This document shows positions 1 to 7,931 of a stretch of DNA of 20,547 nt, piece by piece. The notes under the pieces were generated by a model that did no database searches, had not been told where the DNA came from, and saw only the letters and a list, made by a program, of their open reading frames with translations. Each line of letters starts with the position of its first letter. Position 1 is the stretch's first letter. Origin of the DNA: Promethearchaeota archaeon (GTDB taxonomy: Archaea; Asgardarchaeota; Lokiarchaeia; Sigynarchaeales; SOKP01); contig JAUXAJ010000054.1 in assembly GCA_030620005.1 (NCBI GenBank), forward strand, positions 1 through 20,547. Reading direction: 5' to 3'. The position numbers and the translations under genes were made by a program.

Positions 1-1
1 T

Positions 2-586
2 AACAGGCTCATGAAATTTATTTTAGAAAAGTTCGGGTACATGATCATAACTACAGATAGTCATTACGGAGAATATCTTCATTGGGCTTGGGAAATAGCT
101 GATATTGAGGGCGTGCATCGTTTTAAAGATACTTACATTCAAGCGATTAGCTATGAGAGTAAAAAGATCACTAGAATGATAAAGAGAGGGAGCGGGGCTC
201 GGCTTATTAGACCGGACGACGAGCACGCAATACCAATTATTGAAGGTATTCTGACAGACGCAAGTTACGAAGAACCCTCAGTTAATATCCCGAACGATGA
301 TATAATTACAAACCTTCCCCGAGATCTAGTAGTAAAATGCCCTGCAATAGTTAATAAGGATGGACTCCAAGGCGTAAAACTAGGAGAATATCCGAAAGGG
401 TTAGCTGCGTTTTTACGAACTCAAGCTTCAGTCCAAGATTTAGTAGTCGAGACAGTTCTTACCAAGTCAAAGGAGATGGCTCTTAAGGCACTTCTTGCAG
501 ATCCCGTTATAGACAGTTACGAGCAAGCAGAAAGCATGCTAAATGAGATGTTACGCGTTCAAGCAAAATATATTCATTTAGATTAA
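2..586 (+). CDS. Glycoside hydrolase family 4 (alpha-glucosidase/alpha-galactosidase-like), C-terminal part
   Basis: The reading frame is open to the left edge, so this is the C-terminal part (about 194 residues) of a longer gene; the ATG at 11 is internal, since the preceding codons (Asn-Arg-Leu) continue the family pattern. GH4 enzymes are cytoplasmic glycosidases that need NAD+ and a divalent metal and cleave by an oxidation-elimination mechanism, acting on alpha- or beta-linked sugars. Visible family features are the 'KFGYM...TDSHYGEYLHWAWE' type segment, the 'NIPNDDIITNLPRDLVVKCPA' type segment around residues 93-113, and the 'GLQGVKLGEYP' and 'QDLVVETVL...ALLADP' C-terminal helices. The Rossmann fold and the metal-binding Cys/His lie outside the window, so linkage and anomer specificity cannot be read. 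With GH38 and a sulfatase nearby, a glycan-degradation role is likely. The family is fairly sure; the substrate is not. Confidence 0.85.
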   Translation, partial: NRLMKFILEKFGYMIITTDSHYGEYLHWAWEIADIEGVHRFKDTYIQAISYESKKITRMIKRGSGARLIRPDDEHAIPIIEGILTDASYEEPSVNIPNDDIITNLPRDLVVKCPAIVNKDGLQGVKLGEYPKGLAAFLRTQASVQDLVVETVLTKSKEMALKALLADPVIDSYEQAESMLNEMLRVQAKYIHLD

Positions 587-603
587 TTTTTATTTTTTTT
601 TTT
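587..603 (+). terminator. T-tract terminator after the GH4 gene
   Basis: Directly after the stop codon come five T, one A and eleven T on the coding strand. Archaeal RNA polymerase terminates at such T-rich stretches without needing a hairpin. The rest of the gap to 771 has no recognisable gene. Confidence 0.5.
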
Positions 604-757
604 AACATGATAAGGAAAGATTCAAACAGCGACATTTTATTATATTATTTGAGAAAGATGAAGAATAAAGTGTTAAAAAATCAAAAATTCAAGAGTATCT
701 TGCTTTTTAAATTCTAGACTTAATGATTCTTCAATATATACATATTTTTTTTTAGAA

Positions 758-763
758 AGAGGT
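758..763 (+). promoter_or_regulatory. Shine-Dalgarno AGAGGT for the DUF763 gene
   Basis: AGAGGT lies 8 nt before the ATG at 772. This spacing favours ATG 772 over the TTG at 769 that immediately precedes it in frame. Confidence 0.55.
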
Positions 764-771
764 AAATATTG

Positions 772-1905
772 ATGAGTAAAGTTGGTGTTGCTACACTTCC
801 GTTGCACGGGGGTAAAGCGCCTGCATGGTTATTTAAACGGATGGTAATACTTGCTAATCCTATTTTTAAAATAGTGCACGATATGGAAGGCCCTAACGGA
901 ATTTTGAGAAGATTGTCTGATACCTATTGGTTTCAAGGGTTATCATGCATCTTAGGTTACGATTGGCACTCATCTGGCACTACGACCGTGCTTGGGGGCG
1001 TATTAAGGGAAGTTTTGAATCCAGAGGAACACGAGTTAATAGTTGCGGGGGGGAAAGGTAAAGCTTCTTTAAAAGTTAAAGAACACTTGAAAAAAAAAGC
1101 AAAATTATTAGATTATAGCGATGACGATATAAACAATCTTAACGAAACAAGCCGGTTAGTGGCAAAAATTGATCAAGGAGCCATTCAAGATGGTTTTTCT
1201 CTTTACCATCATCTCATGGTTGTATCAGAAAACAATTGGGCCATAATACAGCAAGGGCTTGATGCAAAAATATTCAAAGCAAGGCGATATCACTGGCTTT
1301 CTGAAGGCATTACCAGCTTTATTGACGATCCCCACAGCGATATCAGCAGTCAAATTGTTAAAAATGAAGTATTAAACATGGCAACCAAAAAAAGTAGCGA
1401 ATGTAGGAAAATTTCCTTGGATTTAATCTCAGAAGGGGCAAATAGAATCAAGCGATACTTAAACAAATTAAAAGACAGAAATCAAACAAGTTTAGACGAC
1501 TTTATTAGACCAAAACAAGCAATAAAATTAAAAAAAATTCCATACCTGGACATGCCAATTCCGTTCACTCTTAAGTGGGAAAGCGTGGAGATGGCAAAAG
1601 AATTAGGTTTAAACGATTACACGGAGCTGTTGAAAATTAGAGGTTTGGGTCCAGGAATGATCAGGGCATTAGCTTTAATCTCAGAATTTATCTGGGGCGA
1701 GGCCCCGAGCTGGAAAGATCCCGCGAAATATGCTTACGCCGTAGGTGGAAAAGATGGAATCCCATACTTTACGCGGACAGATCGAATGGAAGAATGCGCA
1801 GCACTTTTAGAAGATGCTATTAATCAAGCTCGATTAAATAATAAGGATAAACTCGATGCTCTTCAAAGATTACACGAATACAAAAACCGAAAAAGCGTAT
1901 TATGA
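772..1905 (+). CDS. DUF763 family protein with a C-terminal helix-hairpin-helix
   Basis: A 377-residue protein of the DUF763 family (Pfam PF05559), widespread in archaea and of no established function. Seen in the sequence: the N-terminal 'LPLHGGKAPAWLF' block (residues 9-21), 'YWFQGL...LGYDWHSSGTTT' (52-71), 'VAGGKGKAS' (91-99), 'KIDQGAIQDGFSLYHH' (132-147), 'WAIIQQGL' (156-163), 'RRYHWLSE' (171-178) and 'DDPH' (185-188). All are family hallmarks rich in His, Asp and Trp. Near the C-terminus, 'LLKIRGLGPGMIRALALI' (286-303) has the form of a helix-hairpin-helix (GLGPGM turn), a motif that usually contacts DNA backbone, so a nucleic-acid role is possible but inferred. It has no signal peptide or membrane segment. 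Start chosen at ATG 772 because of the AGAGGT ribosome-binding site. It stands alone between two terminator-like signals, so it is probably monocistronic. Confidence 0.9.
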   Translation: MSKVGVATLPLHGGKAPAWLFKRMVILANPIFKIVHDMEGPNGILRRLSDTYWFQGLSCILGYDWHSSGTTTVLGGVLREVLNPEEHELIVAGGKGKASLKVKEHLKKKAKLLDYSDDDINNLNETSRLVAKIDQGAIQDGFSLYHHLMVVSENNWAIIQQGLDAKIFKARRYHWLSEGITSFIDDPHSDISSQIVKNEVLNMATKKSSECRKISLDLISEGANRIKRYLNKLKDRNQTSLDDFIRPKQAIKLKKIPYLDMPIPFTLKWESVEMAKELGLNDYTELLKIRGLGPGMIRALALISEFIWGEAPSWKDPAKYAYAVGGKDGIPYFTRTDRMEECAALLEDAINQARLNNKDKLDALQRLHEYKNRKSVL

Positions 1906-1908
1906 TAG

Positions 1909-1932
1909 AAAATATTCTCCTGAGAATATTTT
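1909..1932. terminator. Perfect inverted repeat just after the DUF763 stop
   Basis: AAAATATTCTC, a 2-nt centre (CT), then GAGAATATTTT: an exact 11-bp palindrome beginning 4 nt after the TGA. As RNA it forms a hairpin ending in UUUU, like an intrinsic terminator; as DNA it could bind a dimeric regulator. The position after a stop codon favours an RNA 3'-end role. Confidence 0.45.
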
Positions 1933-2005
1933 AATTTCGTGGAAATTTGAAGCTTAAGAGTCGTCTATTATACTCTATTATTAAAATTAATTAAAATCTT
2001 TTTAA

Positions 2006-2015
2006 CTTATAAAAC
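2006..2015 (+). promoter_or_regulatory. Candidate TATA box for the iron-sulfur protein gene
   Basis: CTTATAAAAC, preceded by a run of T, lies about 50 nt before the ATG at 2064. That would give a transcription start near 2036 and a short leader. AT-rich background makes this tentative. No clear Shine-Dalgarno precedes the ATG. Confidence 0.25.
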
Positions 2016-2063
2016 ACGAAAATAAGTATTAATAATTGTATTAAAATTATAAAAGTGTAAGAA

Positions 2064-2933
2064 ATGGACGATATAGAACTCAAGCCTACACATGTAGGAA
2101 AAAACAAGGGACTAATATTCAAAACACCAATGGAGCTTTTTAGGAAAAGAGGAAGTCCCGATAAAAAACTAGATCCTGAAATAAAAAAGGAATTATCGAA
2201 GCATGTTAAAGGAACCTTTGGCGGCTTGCAAATTGCAAACATGACATATAAAGCAAATGTTGGAAAAACTAAAACCGAAACGACACCAGAATTTTGGGAC
2301 GATTTTGAAAAAAGAAATAAAGAATTGGGCGTCGATCTTGTAGGATACACTCCAATTGATGAAAATTATGTTTTTCAAAATTTTAAGATTTATGGTAAGA
2401 ACGCAATTGTGTTAGGAATGGAAATGGTTTGGGAGAGAATCAAGACTGCTCCAGGACCTTTGTGTAATGTTGAAGCGTTTAGAGTTTATAAGGAATTAGG
2501 AGATATAACCATTGAATTAATTAAATTCTTACAAGAGGAAGGATATAAAGCTGAAGCTCACCATCCATTTGGTGGAAAACTCCTTTTTCCCCCTCACGCC
2601 GTTGCTGCTGGATTAGGCATTAAGGGGAGAAATGGTTTGGTAATTACGCCTGAATTTGGTCCGCGTCAAAGATGGAGCGTTATTTCAACCGATGCTGAAA
2701 TTCCACAAACTGTAAGAAAAGATTTTAGCGAAATGGAGGAGTTTTGCAAAACTTGCGGTTCTTGCGTGAAAAATTGTGAAGGTGGTGCTGCATTCGAAGA
2801 ACCTATTGAAAAAGTAAAAGGCTCAGGAGTTATAACGCATATAGATCGTTCGAAATGTATTTATAGCTTGATAAACAATAACTATTGCTCGGTTTGTTTA
2901 AAGGTTTGCCCTAAAGGTCATCCTAAAAAATAA
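2064..2933 (+). CDS. QueG/reductive-dehalogenase-like 4Fe-4S protein
   Basis: A 289-residue soluble protein. The segment 'GLGIKGRNGLVITPEFGPRQ' (about residues 183-202), followed by a TD in 'ISTDAEIP', matches the fold shared by epoxyqueuosine reductase (QueG) and reductive dehalogenases, whose cobalamin-binding nitroreductase-like core precedes two 4Fe-4S clusters. The clusters are visible at the C-terminus: C228-x2-C231-x2-C234-x3-C238, then C265 with C275-x2-C278-x3-C282-Pro. In the first motif the usual Pro after the last Cys is Glu. There is no Tat signal peptide and no RdhB-like membrane anchor next door, unlike respiratory dehalogenases, so it is probably a cytoplasmic reductase. It differs enough from QueG that I do not assign the tRNA queuosine role. 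A cobalamin cofactor is inferred from the family; it would be a second corrinoid protein in this window. Confidence 0.75.
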   Translation: MDDIELKPTHVGKNKGLIFKTPMELFRKRGSPDKKLDPEIKKELSKHVKGTFGGLQIANMTYKANVGKTKTETTPEFWDDFEKRNKELGVDLVGYTPIDENYVFQNFKIYGKNAIVLGMEMVWERIKTAPGPLCNVEAFRVYKELGDITIELIKFLQEEGYKAEAHHPFGGKLLFPPHAVAAGLGIKGRNGLVITPEFGPRQRWSVISTDAEIPQTVRKDFSEMEEFCKTCGSCVKNCEGGAAFEEPIEKVKGSGVITHIDRSKCIYSLINNNYCSVCLKVCPKGHPKK

Positions 2934-2950
2934 CCTTGGAATTAAAGACA

Positions 2951-2960
2951 TTTTAATAAG
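2951..2960 (+). promoter_or_regulatory. Candidate TATA box for the alpha/beta hydrolase gene
   Basis: TTTTAATAAG is centred about 33 nt before the ATG at 2988, which would place transcription start only a few bases upstream of the start codon. No ribosome-binding site is visible, consistent with a nearly leaderless mRNA. Tentative. Confidence 0.25.
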
Positions 2961-2987
2961 TAGAACACATATCTTAAGATAGTTTTC

Positions 2988-4652
2988 ATGAACAGAGAAA
3001 TTAACAAAAACTTTATAGGAGTAATAGTTCTCGGAATAATCCTCACATTCATACCATTAAGTTTGATTTACTACGAAGATGATGTTCTTCGAGATTTTGT
3101 GCTCGTAAATTTTAACGATCCAGCGGGGGAACAATTAGAAGGCACTTATTATCCCGGTTCTCGAGACGCAGGTATTATCTTATTACACGGATATGCTGGA
3201 GATCAAATGACAATGAAAGGAATTGCAACTGAATTCGCAAGATTAGGTTTCCACGTTTTTAGTTTTGACTTTTCGGGACACGGTAGATCTTCTGGAGCAA
3301 TGGAATTTGCATACACCCGGTCTGATCGCCTCGCAAAACAAGTAATTGCTGGAAAAGAAAAGTTCAAGGAATTATCAGGATTAGATGACTCAAAAATAAT
3401 TTTATTTGGGCATAGCATGGGTGCTCGCGTAGCCTTACAATCATCAACTTTCGACGGAAGTCGAGTGAAAATGCTTATTTTATTTGGCTGCTACGTGAAT
3501 CTTGAACCAAGCGCTCGTTCAAGCACTTATAGGATGCCAAGTGATTTTGAACTAGAATGGATAAAAAGTCTTTCAAAAAACAACCCTCCAGTTGATATTT
3601 TATTACTAACAGGAGAACTAGACGATACTTCAACGCCTTATAGAAATTATTTGTTATATCAAAAATTAGGTGGAAGTTCTTCAAATTACATTCGGGAACT
3701 GGTAATTATTGACGATCTCATCCACGGATATGAAACATATTCGCCCGAGGCAATAACTCACGCGCTTCATTGGGTAATGATAAATTTAGGTTCAGAAACT
3801 ATTACAAGTTATTCAGCAACCACGATGGTAATGAGAAAAATTTTGTGGACCATATCTGTCATTGGAATTTTCATGCTAACCATTGGAGGAAGTATTTTTC
3901 ACAAAAACTTGAAATCTCAATATGAAACTCAAAGTTCGAATCTCGATAATAACCAAGAATTTTTCCCCGGAATAAGAATAGTGAGCATGAAAAAGTTCTT
4001 AACGCGCAAAATTCTTTTCTGGCTCGCTGCTATTCCGGTAATAATCGGTATTTTAATTTTATTTTTAACTTTTCCTCTTGATATCCCATTTATTAGTTTA
4101 ATATCCGTTAGTTCAATTGGAGGGCATGGAATATTAATGATATTGATTTATAGCCAGGGGAAAATGCCTGGAACAAGAGGTTTTCTAAACTTTAAGCTAA
4201 AAATTGAAAACAACAAGCAAAAATGCGATATTTTAAAGGGACTTGCTTTAGCAATTTCGTTAATATTTACAAGTACTATTTTTGCGTGTTCTGGGATATT
4301 CTATGTATACCCTATTAATGATAGATTAATTTGGTTGATTGTTTTAACAGTATTTTCAATTCCTGGATTTTTTGTAATGCAACTTGAATTTAATAGTTTT
4401 TTTAATTCAAATTTAGCAAGAAATAAACGCCGTAACGGGGTAATTCTAACCATTTTTGTTTTATATCCTTTTTTTTCTTATGCCGCCATGCTTGGAAGTC
4501 TTCACGGCATAATAATTTTAATTTTTGTCCTTTCTGGAGGAGTTCTTGTTCAGAAAATAGGGAAAAATTCTACTTTAACAGTCGTAATTCAAGCTTTCTT
4601 AATGAATTACCTATTACTATCACAAGGCGTTCTTTATCCTGGATTTTTCTGA
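2988..4652 (+). CDS. Membrane-anchored alpha/beta hydrolase fused to a multi-pass membrane domain
   Basis: A 554-residue protein in three parts. Residues 9-28 are a hydrophobic N-terminal segment (signal anchor). Residues about 38-268 form an alpha/beta hydrolase: oxyanion 'LHGYAG' (66-71), 'FDFSGHGRSSG' (93-103), nucleophile elbow G141-H-S143-M-G145, an acidic residue in 'GELDDTSTP' (D212 or D213) and the catalytic His in 'LIHGYE' (H246), so the triad is intact. Residues about 284-548 contain roughly eight further membrane segments (near 284-303, 341-361, 366-388, 415-437, 446-466, 486-503, 505-522, 529-548). The hydrolase domain probably faces outside, after the first membrane segment. Esterase, lipase or peptidase activity on membrane-near substrates is plausible; the substrate is unknown. 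Most relatives of this hydrolase type lack such a C-terminal domain. Confidence 0.8.
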   Translation: MNREINKNFIGVIVLGIILTFIPLSLIYYEDDVLRDFVLVNFNDPAGEQLEGTYYPGSRDAGIILLHGYAGDQMTMKGIATEFARLGFHVFSFDFSGHGRSSGAMEFAYTRSDRLAKQVIAGKEKFKELSGLDDSKIILFGHSMGARVALQSSTFDGSRVKMLILFGCYVNLEPSARSSTYRMPSDFELEWIKSLSKNNPPVDILLLTGELDDTSTPYRNYLLYQKLGGSSSNYIRELVIIDDLIHGYETYSPEAITHALHWVMINLGSETITSYSATTMVMRKILWTISVIGIFMLTIGGSIFHKNLKSQYETQSSNLDNNQEFFPGIRIVSMKKFLTRKILFWLAAIPVIIGILILFLTFPLDIPFISLISVSSIGGHGILMILIYSQGKMPGTRGFLNFKLKIENNKQKCDILKGLALAISLIFTSTIFACSGIFYVYPINDRLIWLIVLTVFSIPGFFVMQLEFNSFFNSNLARNKRRNGVILTIFVLYPFFSYAAMLGSLHGIIILIFVLSGGVLVQKIGKNSTLTVVIQAFLMNYLLLSQGVLYPGFF

Positions 4653-4686
4653 ATTTAGTTTGCCCGAATTAAATCATAAGGAAATA

Positions 4687-4707
4687 TTTTTTATTATTTT
4701 ATTTTTT
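4687..4707 (+). terminator. T-rich terminator after the alpha/beta hydrolase gene
   Basis: Three T-tracts (6, 4 and 6 T, with short A/T breaks) lie 35-55 nt after the stop of the + strand gene. They overlap the last codons of the convergent membrane-protein gene. Confidence 0.4.
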
Positions 4708-5391
4708 ACCATAAAACGCTCGAGCCATGAGTATTACACCAATTGCCAATGAAGCAAAAAGCAACGTATCAAATAGCACTTCGTATTCAAAGATATTATT
4801 TAAAACATCAATAACGAGAGCTCCAAGGAAAAATAACAAGCCCATGAAGAAAAATTGCATGTTTTTCTTCGATTCTCCAGTAACTTTTTTCAACCCGAAT
4901 TTGTATAGAGAAATTGTCGAATATAGTATCATGAAAGCAATATACAAGGCATACAACATGAATTGGAAGGGTTCAAAATGCGTTTCAGCTGTAGCTGCGT
5001 TAATTACAGTGATATAATCGGTGAAAATCAAGATTAATACGATAAGTATTAATGTTATGAGTGGTATCCATAAAAACTTCTTCATCTTTTTTATTTTTAT
5101 CCATTTACTCGAATATACAAGAACTTGCATCGTATAATATAAAAAGAATACTGCCATTAAAAGAGAGATTAATCCCATTTTAAATAATATAATTATTACT
5201 GACGCCTCACCGATGAGAGAATAAAGTATAGTAGATAGTGCAAAGATTCCGAGAAAAATCGAAGCAATAGCAAGCGATGCGTTTCCAACAGGCACTAAAG
5301 AGCGTTTCATTCGCATTAACAGTAAAAACGCGACTAAAAAGGAGATTCCCATTGTTATAAATTCAAAAATATAAGTTATTAATTCAGTCAT
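4699..5391 (-). CDS. Seven-transmembrane protein of unknown function
   Basis: A 230-residue, very hydrophobic protein with seven predicted membrane segments (about 5-26, 37-60, 65-90, 107-125, 141-163, 178-200 and 207-226) and short basic loops (KR near 29-30, KIKKMKK near 99-105, KK near 168-169 and 175-176). The layout resembles the 7TM sensor modules found at the N-terminus of some histidine kinases, but no kinase or other soluble domain follows and no motif decides the family. It lies 77 nt downstream of, and in the same direction as, another polytopic protein gene (5469-6803). A TATA-like ATTTAAAT near 5450 suggests it may have its own promoter. Function not recognised. Confidence 0.7.
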   Translation of the reverse strand: MTELITYIFEFITMGISFLVAFLLLMRMKRSLVPVGNASLAIASIFLGIFALSTILYSLIGEASVIIILFKMGLISLLMAVFFLYYTMQVLVYSSKWIKIKKMKKFLWIPLITLILIVLILIFTDYITVINAATAETHFEPFQFMLYALYIAFMILYSTISLYKFGLKKVTGESKKNMQFFFMGLLFFLGALVIDVLNNIFEYEVLFDTLLFASLAIGVILMARAFYGKK

Positions 5392-5468
5392 GACAAATAC
5401 ACTTCAAATTATATTTTTTCTTTCTTCAACAATAATTTTTTAGTATTTAAATCTTTTCAGAAAAGACC

Positions 5469-6803
5469 TTAGATATTTTCTTTTTCATCTCTACGATCTG
5501 TTTTATTTTGAAATGAGTCTCTAAATTTATCGCCTAAACTTTTAATACCTTCACCGATTTTTTTTCCTATTATCTGCAATCCAACATCAATAGGTGCACT
5601 TCCATTTTCTGATTGAAAAAATCCCGTTATGTATTTTAACACTTGTGTAAAAGTATATTTGTCAACCATGAATTCTTTTGAGCGTTTCGAGAGCATGAAC
5701 ATGAGTGTTGCGACTAAGATTATACCAAATGAAAATAATAAATAGATTTTATGATATATTACGCTAAACTCCCTGTTAGGTGTAAAAAGATCGTACAAAA
5801 CTGGAATTCCTGCCATAAAAAAAGAATCCAAGGTAACCATATGATAGCCGATCGCAAGTCCCATAGAAATTAGAACTATGCCTTGTTCTCCAAAAATTTT
5901 CTTCAATCCATCTGTAAAATATAATCTTGACTGGAATTTCATTGTACTATCAAAAGGTACAATGCGAGAGGGCGCTTCTGAAACGCGTCTCGTTATACTC
6001 TGAACCAAATAAAGGATTGTGATATAAAGCAAAATTATATCAATAATAAACGAGCTTTCGTTATTGCTAGTCAACTCAAAACTCATTATTAGATGATAAA
6101 AAGTAATTACATTAAAAAATCCAACCGCGGTGGCAAAATTTATTATTCCCGGAACCGATTCCTGTTTATTAGGCGCTCTATATACTAAAAATAAAACAAT
6201 CAATGCGTTAACAATTCCTAATATCCCAAGGATTAAATTACCTAATTTAAGTTGAAAAATTAAATATATATAAAAAGGAATTGATATATAGGCAACGATT
6301 TTTATAATTGATCCAAAAAATATATGGTCTCTAGGAATACCTAAAGTAATTATTTTTTTGGAAAACGATGTAAAAAAATAGAGCGTAAGAAAAAACAAAG
6401 ATAAGCACGAAATCGCAACCCAAACAATAAAATAAAGCAACTTCATGTACTGAAAAACAATGTGATCAAAAGTCCAATTGAGAACAAAAAATGCTATAGT
6501 AAAAATAATTATTAAAATTAACGAGATTAGATAATACATCGTGAGATTTTTTACTCTCCCAATAAGGAACCCTGAAAGAAGAATTGCGAAAGAGATAAAT
6601 AATTGAAACACAAGCATGGTTTGCATGAATTCTTGCGTGATAAAAAAGTTTAACCTGAATAATATCGCAAGGACCGTGTTTGACGATAAAAGGGTCACAA
6701 TCGTTATTGTAAAAAGCAGATATTCCTTTTCTTTTAATTTTTCTATGCCTCCGAAAATTCTATTTTTTAAAAACCAAATTAATGTTCTTTCTAAATAACT
6801 CAT
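5469..6803 (-). CDS. Polytopic membrane protein of unknown function
   Basis: A 444-residue integral membrane protein. About ten hydrophobic spans are visible (near 28-50, 60-82, 88-110, 118-143, 163-183, 186-208, 222-242, 250-270, 305-330 and 350-371). A polar stretch around 271-300 (RR, SR, KKIF) is probably a cytoplasmic loop, and a charged C-terminal tail (about 372-444) contains a Gly/Lys-rich amphipathic segment (about 405-430) and an acidic/basic end. No transporter signature, ATP-binding site or catalytic motif was recognised. The start ATG has no ribosome-binding site; a TTTAAA on the same strand about 30 nt upstream would allow a leaderless transcript. It precedes the seven-TM gene and may work with it, but this rests only on position. 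Confidence 0.7.
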   Translation of the reverse strand: MSYLERTLIWFLKNRIFGGIEKLKEKEYLLFTITIVTLLSSNTVLAILFRLNFFITQEFMQTMLVFQLFISFAILLSGFLIGRVKNLTMYYLISLILIIIFTIAFFVLNWTFDHIVFQYMKLLYFIVWVAISCLSLFFLTLYFFTSFSKKIITLGIPRDHIFFGSIIKIVAYISIPFYIYLIFQLKLGNLILGILGIVNALIVLFLVYRAPNKQESVPGIINFATAVGFFNVITFYHLIMSFELTSNNESSFIIDIILLYITILYLVQSITRRVSEAPSRIVPFDSTMKFQSRLYFTDGLKKIFGEQGIVLISMGLAIGYHMVTLDSFFMAGIPVLYDLFTPNREFSVIYHKIYLLFSFGIILVATLMFMLSKRSKEFMVDKYTFTQVLKYITGFFQSENGSAPIDVGLQIIGKKIGEGIKSLGDKFRDSFQNKTDRRDEKENI

Positions 6804-6881
6804 ATATGATAAATAAAGAAAAAATTGTGTTTAAAGCTTTACAAAAAATTCATGCGCTAGCACTAAATTTACAAGTATTGT

Positions 6882-7928
6882 TTAAAATTTTAAAGGAAAA
6901 GTGCCGTATTTTATGCCTGCATCGATCAGTGTCCTAATATTCACTGGAGGTGTTCCCGGTGATATATCGCAAGCTGAACTAAGAATAAACTTTCCACCTT
7001 TTGCAACATCATGAATACATTTTCTCGCCATTTCATCTACTTGTTGGGGCGTTCCATAACGTAAAACTTCTGTTGGAACATTTCCCATCAAAGATATGAA
7101 TTTTTTACCGATAATTTTTTTAGCTTCTTTCATATCAATTTTGTCAACACTTATAGCCAATATTTTGGGAATTTTAGTTAGCGATTTCATTAAATTTAAT
7201 GTTTCTCCGCAGATATGAACCAAAAATGCTAAGGAATTGACTTTTCGAATAATTTTTTTTAAGTATGGAAACGCGTACTTATCAAAAAACTCTGGCGAAA
7301 TGCAGGTGCAAGACGCACTTGGGTCGGAAAGCGCTACCATATCAAGCCCTTGCTCCATTTGTACGTTAAGAAAATCTATTATTGAATCAGTAGCTACTTT
7401 TAAAACTTTATGAACGAGATCTGGGCTTTTTATCATGTTTCGCATTAGATTTTCCATTCCAAACGTGGACCCCGCCGCAGTTATAGGTCCTTCAACACCA
7501 GCAACTAAAAGATGATCAGGGTCTTTAAATTTTTCAGTAAATATTTTACATGTTTCTATTATTTGAGGCATCCGACCATCTTTTAAGGGGTTTGCGGGTT
7601 CCAATGCTTCAATATCAGAAGCAGTTTGAACGGCTGGAGTTTCGTGCATTGGAACGACATCGGGCATGTAAGTCAAGGTTGCCCCTAACGCTTCTCCCAC
7701 GATATTTAAATCAGTAAAAGAGGTCACGATTGGTAAGTTATATTCTTTGGCGATATATAACTGTGCGGCGGCATGTTTTTTGCCATCCTTCATGATTTTA
7801 TGAGCAGGAATGCCAGTGTATTTGTGATACGCCCAAATAGAGTAACCTAAAATAACCGGAAATGCAGGAACTGACGATCCAGACTCCGCTAGTATCCCTC
7901 TTATTGAGCTTTTTTCGAATAGCTCCAT
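6882..7928 (-). CDS. UroD/MtaA-family corrinoid methyltransferase
   Basis: A 348-residue protein of the uroporphyrinogen decarboxylase superfamily, in the branch that moves methyl groups between corrinoid proteins and a thiol or pterin carrier (MtaA, MtbA and CmuA are the best-known members). The zinc-thiolate site is visible: H238-I-C240 in 'VHICGE' and C320 in 'SSACDISPGTPPVN', the His-x-Cys...Cys arrangement of MtaA-type enzymes. 'DPSASCTCISPEFF' (202-215) is also family-typical. These residues and the neighbouring corrinoid protein make haem synthesis unlikely. Its ATG lies 3 nt after the corrinoid gene's stop, with the ribosome-binding site GGAGGT inside that gene's end, so the two are translationally coupled. 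The methyl acceptor (coenzyme M, tetrahydrofolate or tetrahydromethanopterin) cannot be told from sequence. Confidence 0.88.
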   Translation of the reverse strand: MELFEKSSIRGILAESGSSVPAFPVILGYSIWAYHKYTGIPAHKIMKDGKKHAAAQLYIAKEYNLPIVTSFTDLNIVGEALGATLTYMPDVVPMHETPAVQTASDIEALEPANPLKDGRMPQIIETCKIFTEKFKDPDHLLVAGVEGPITAAGSTFGMENLMRNMIKSPDLVHKVLKVATDSIIDFLNVQMEQGLDMVALSDPSASCTCISPEFFDKYAFPYLKKIIRKVNSLAFLVHICGETLNLMKSLTKIPKILAISVDKIDMKEAKKIIGKKFISLMGNVPTEVLRYGTPQQVDEMARKCIHDVAKGGKFILSSACDISPGTPPVNIRTLIDAGIKYGTFPLKF

Positions 7929-7931
7929 TTC

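Noticed and set aside
769..771. TTG 769 as the start of the DUF763 gene
   Set aside because: The ATG directly after it has better spacing to AGAGGT and begins the conserved N-terminus.
4727..5017. 96-codon + strand frame
   Set aside because: It is antisense to the seven-transmembrane gene; long antisense frames are expected opposite hydrophobic coding sequence.
6882..7928. Uroporphyrinogen decarboxylase of haem synthesis
   Set aside because: The zinc ligands His-x-Cys...Cys and the coupled corrinoid protein fit the methyltransferase branch of the superfamily.
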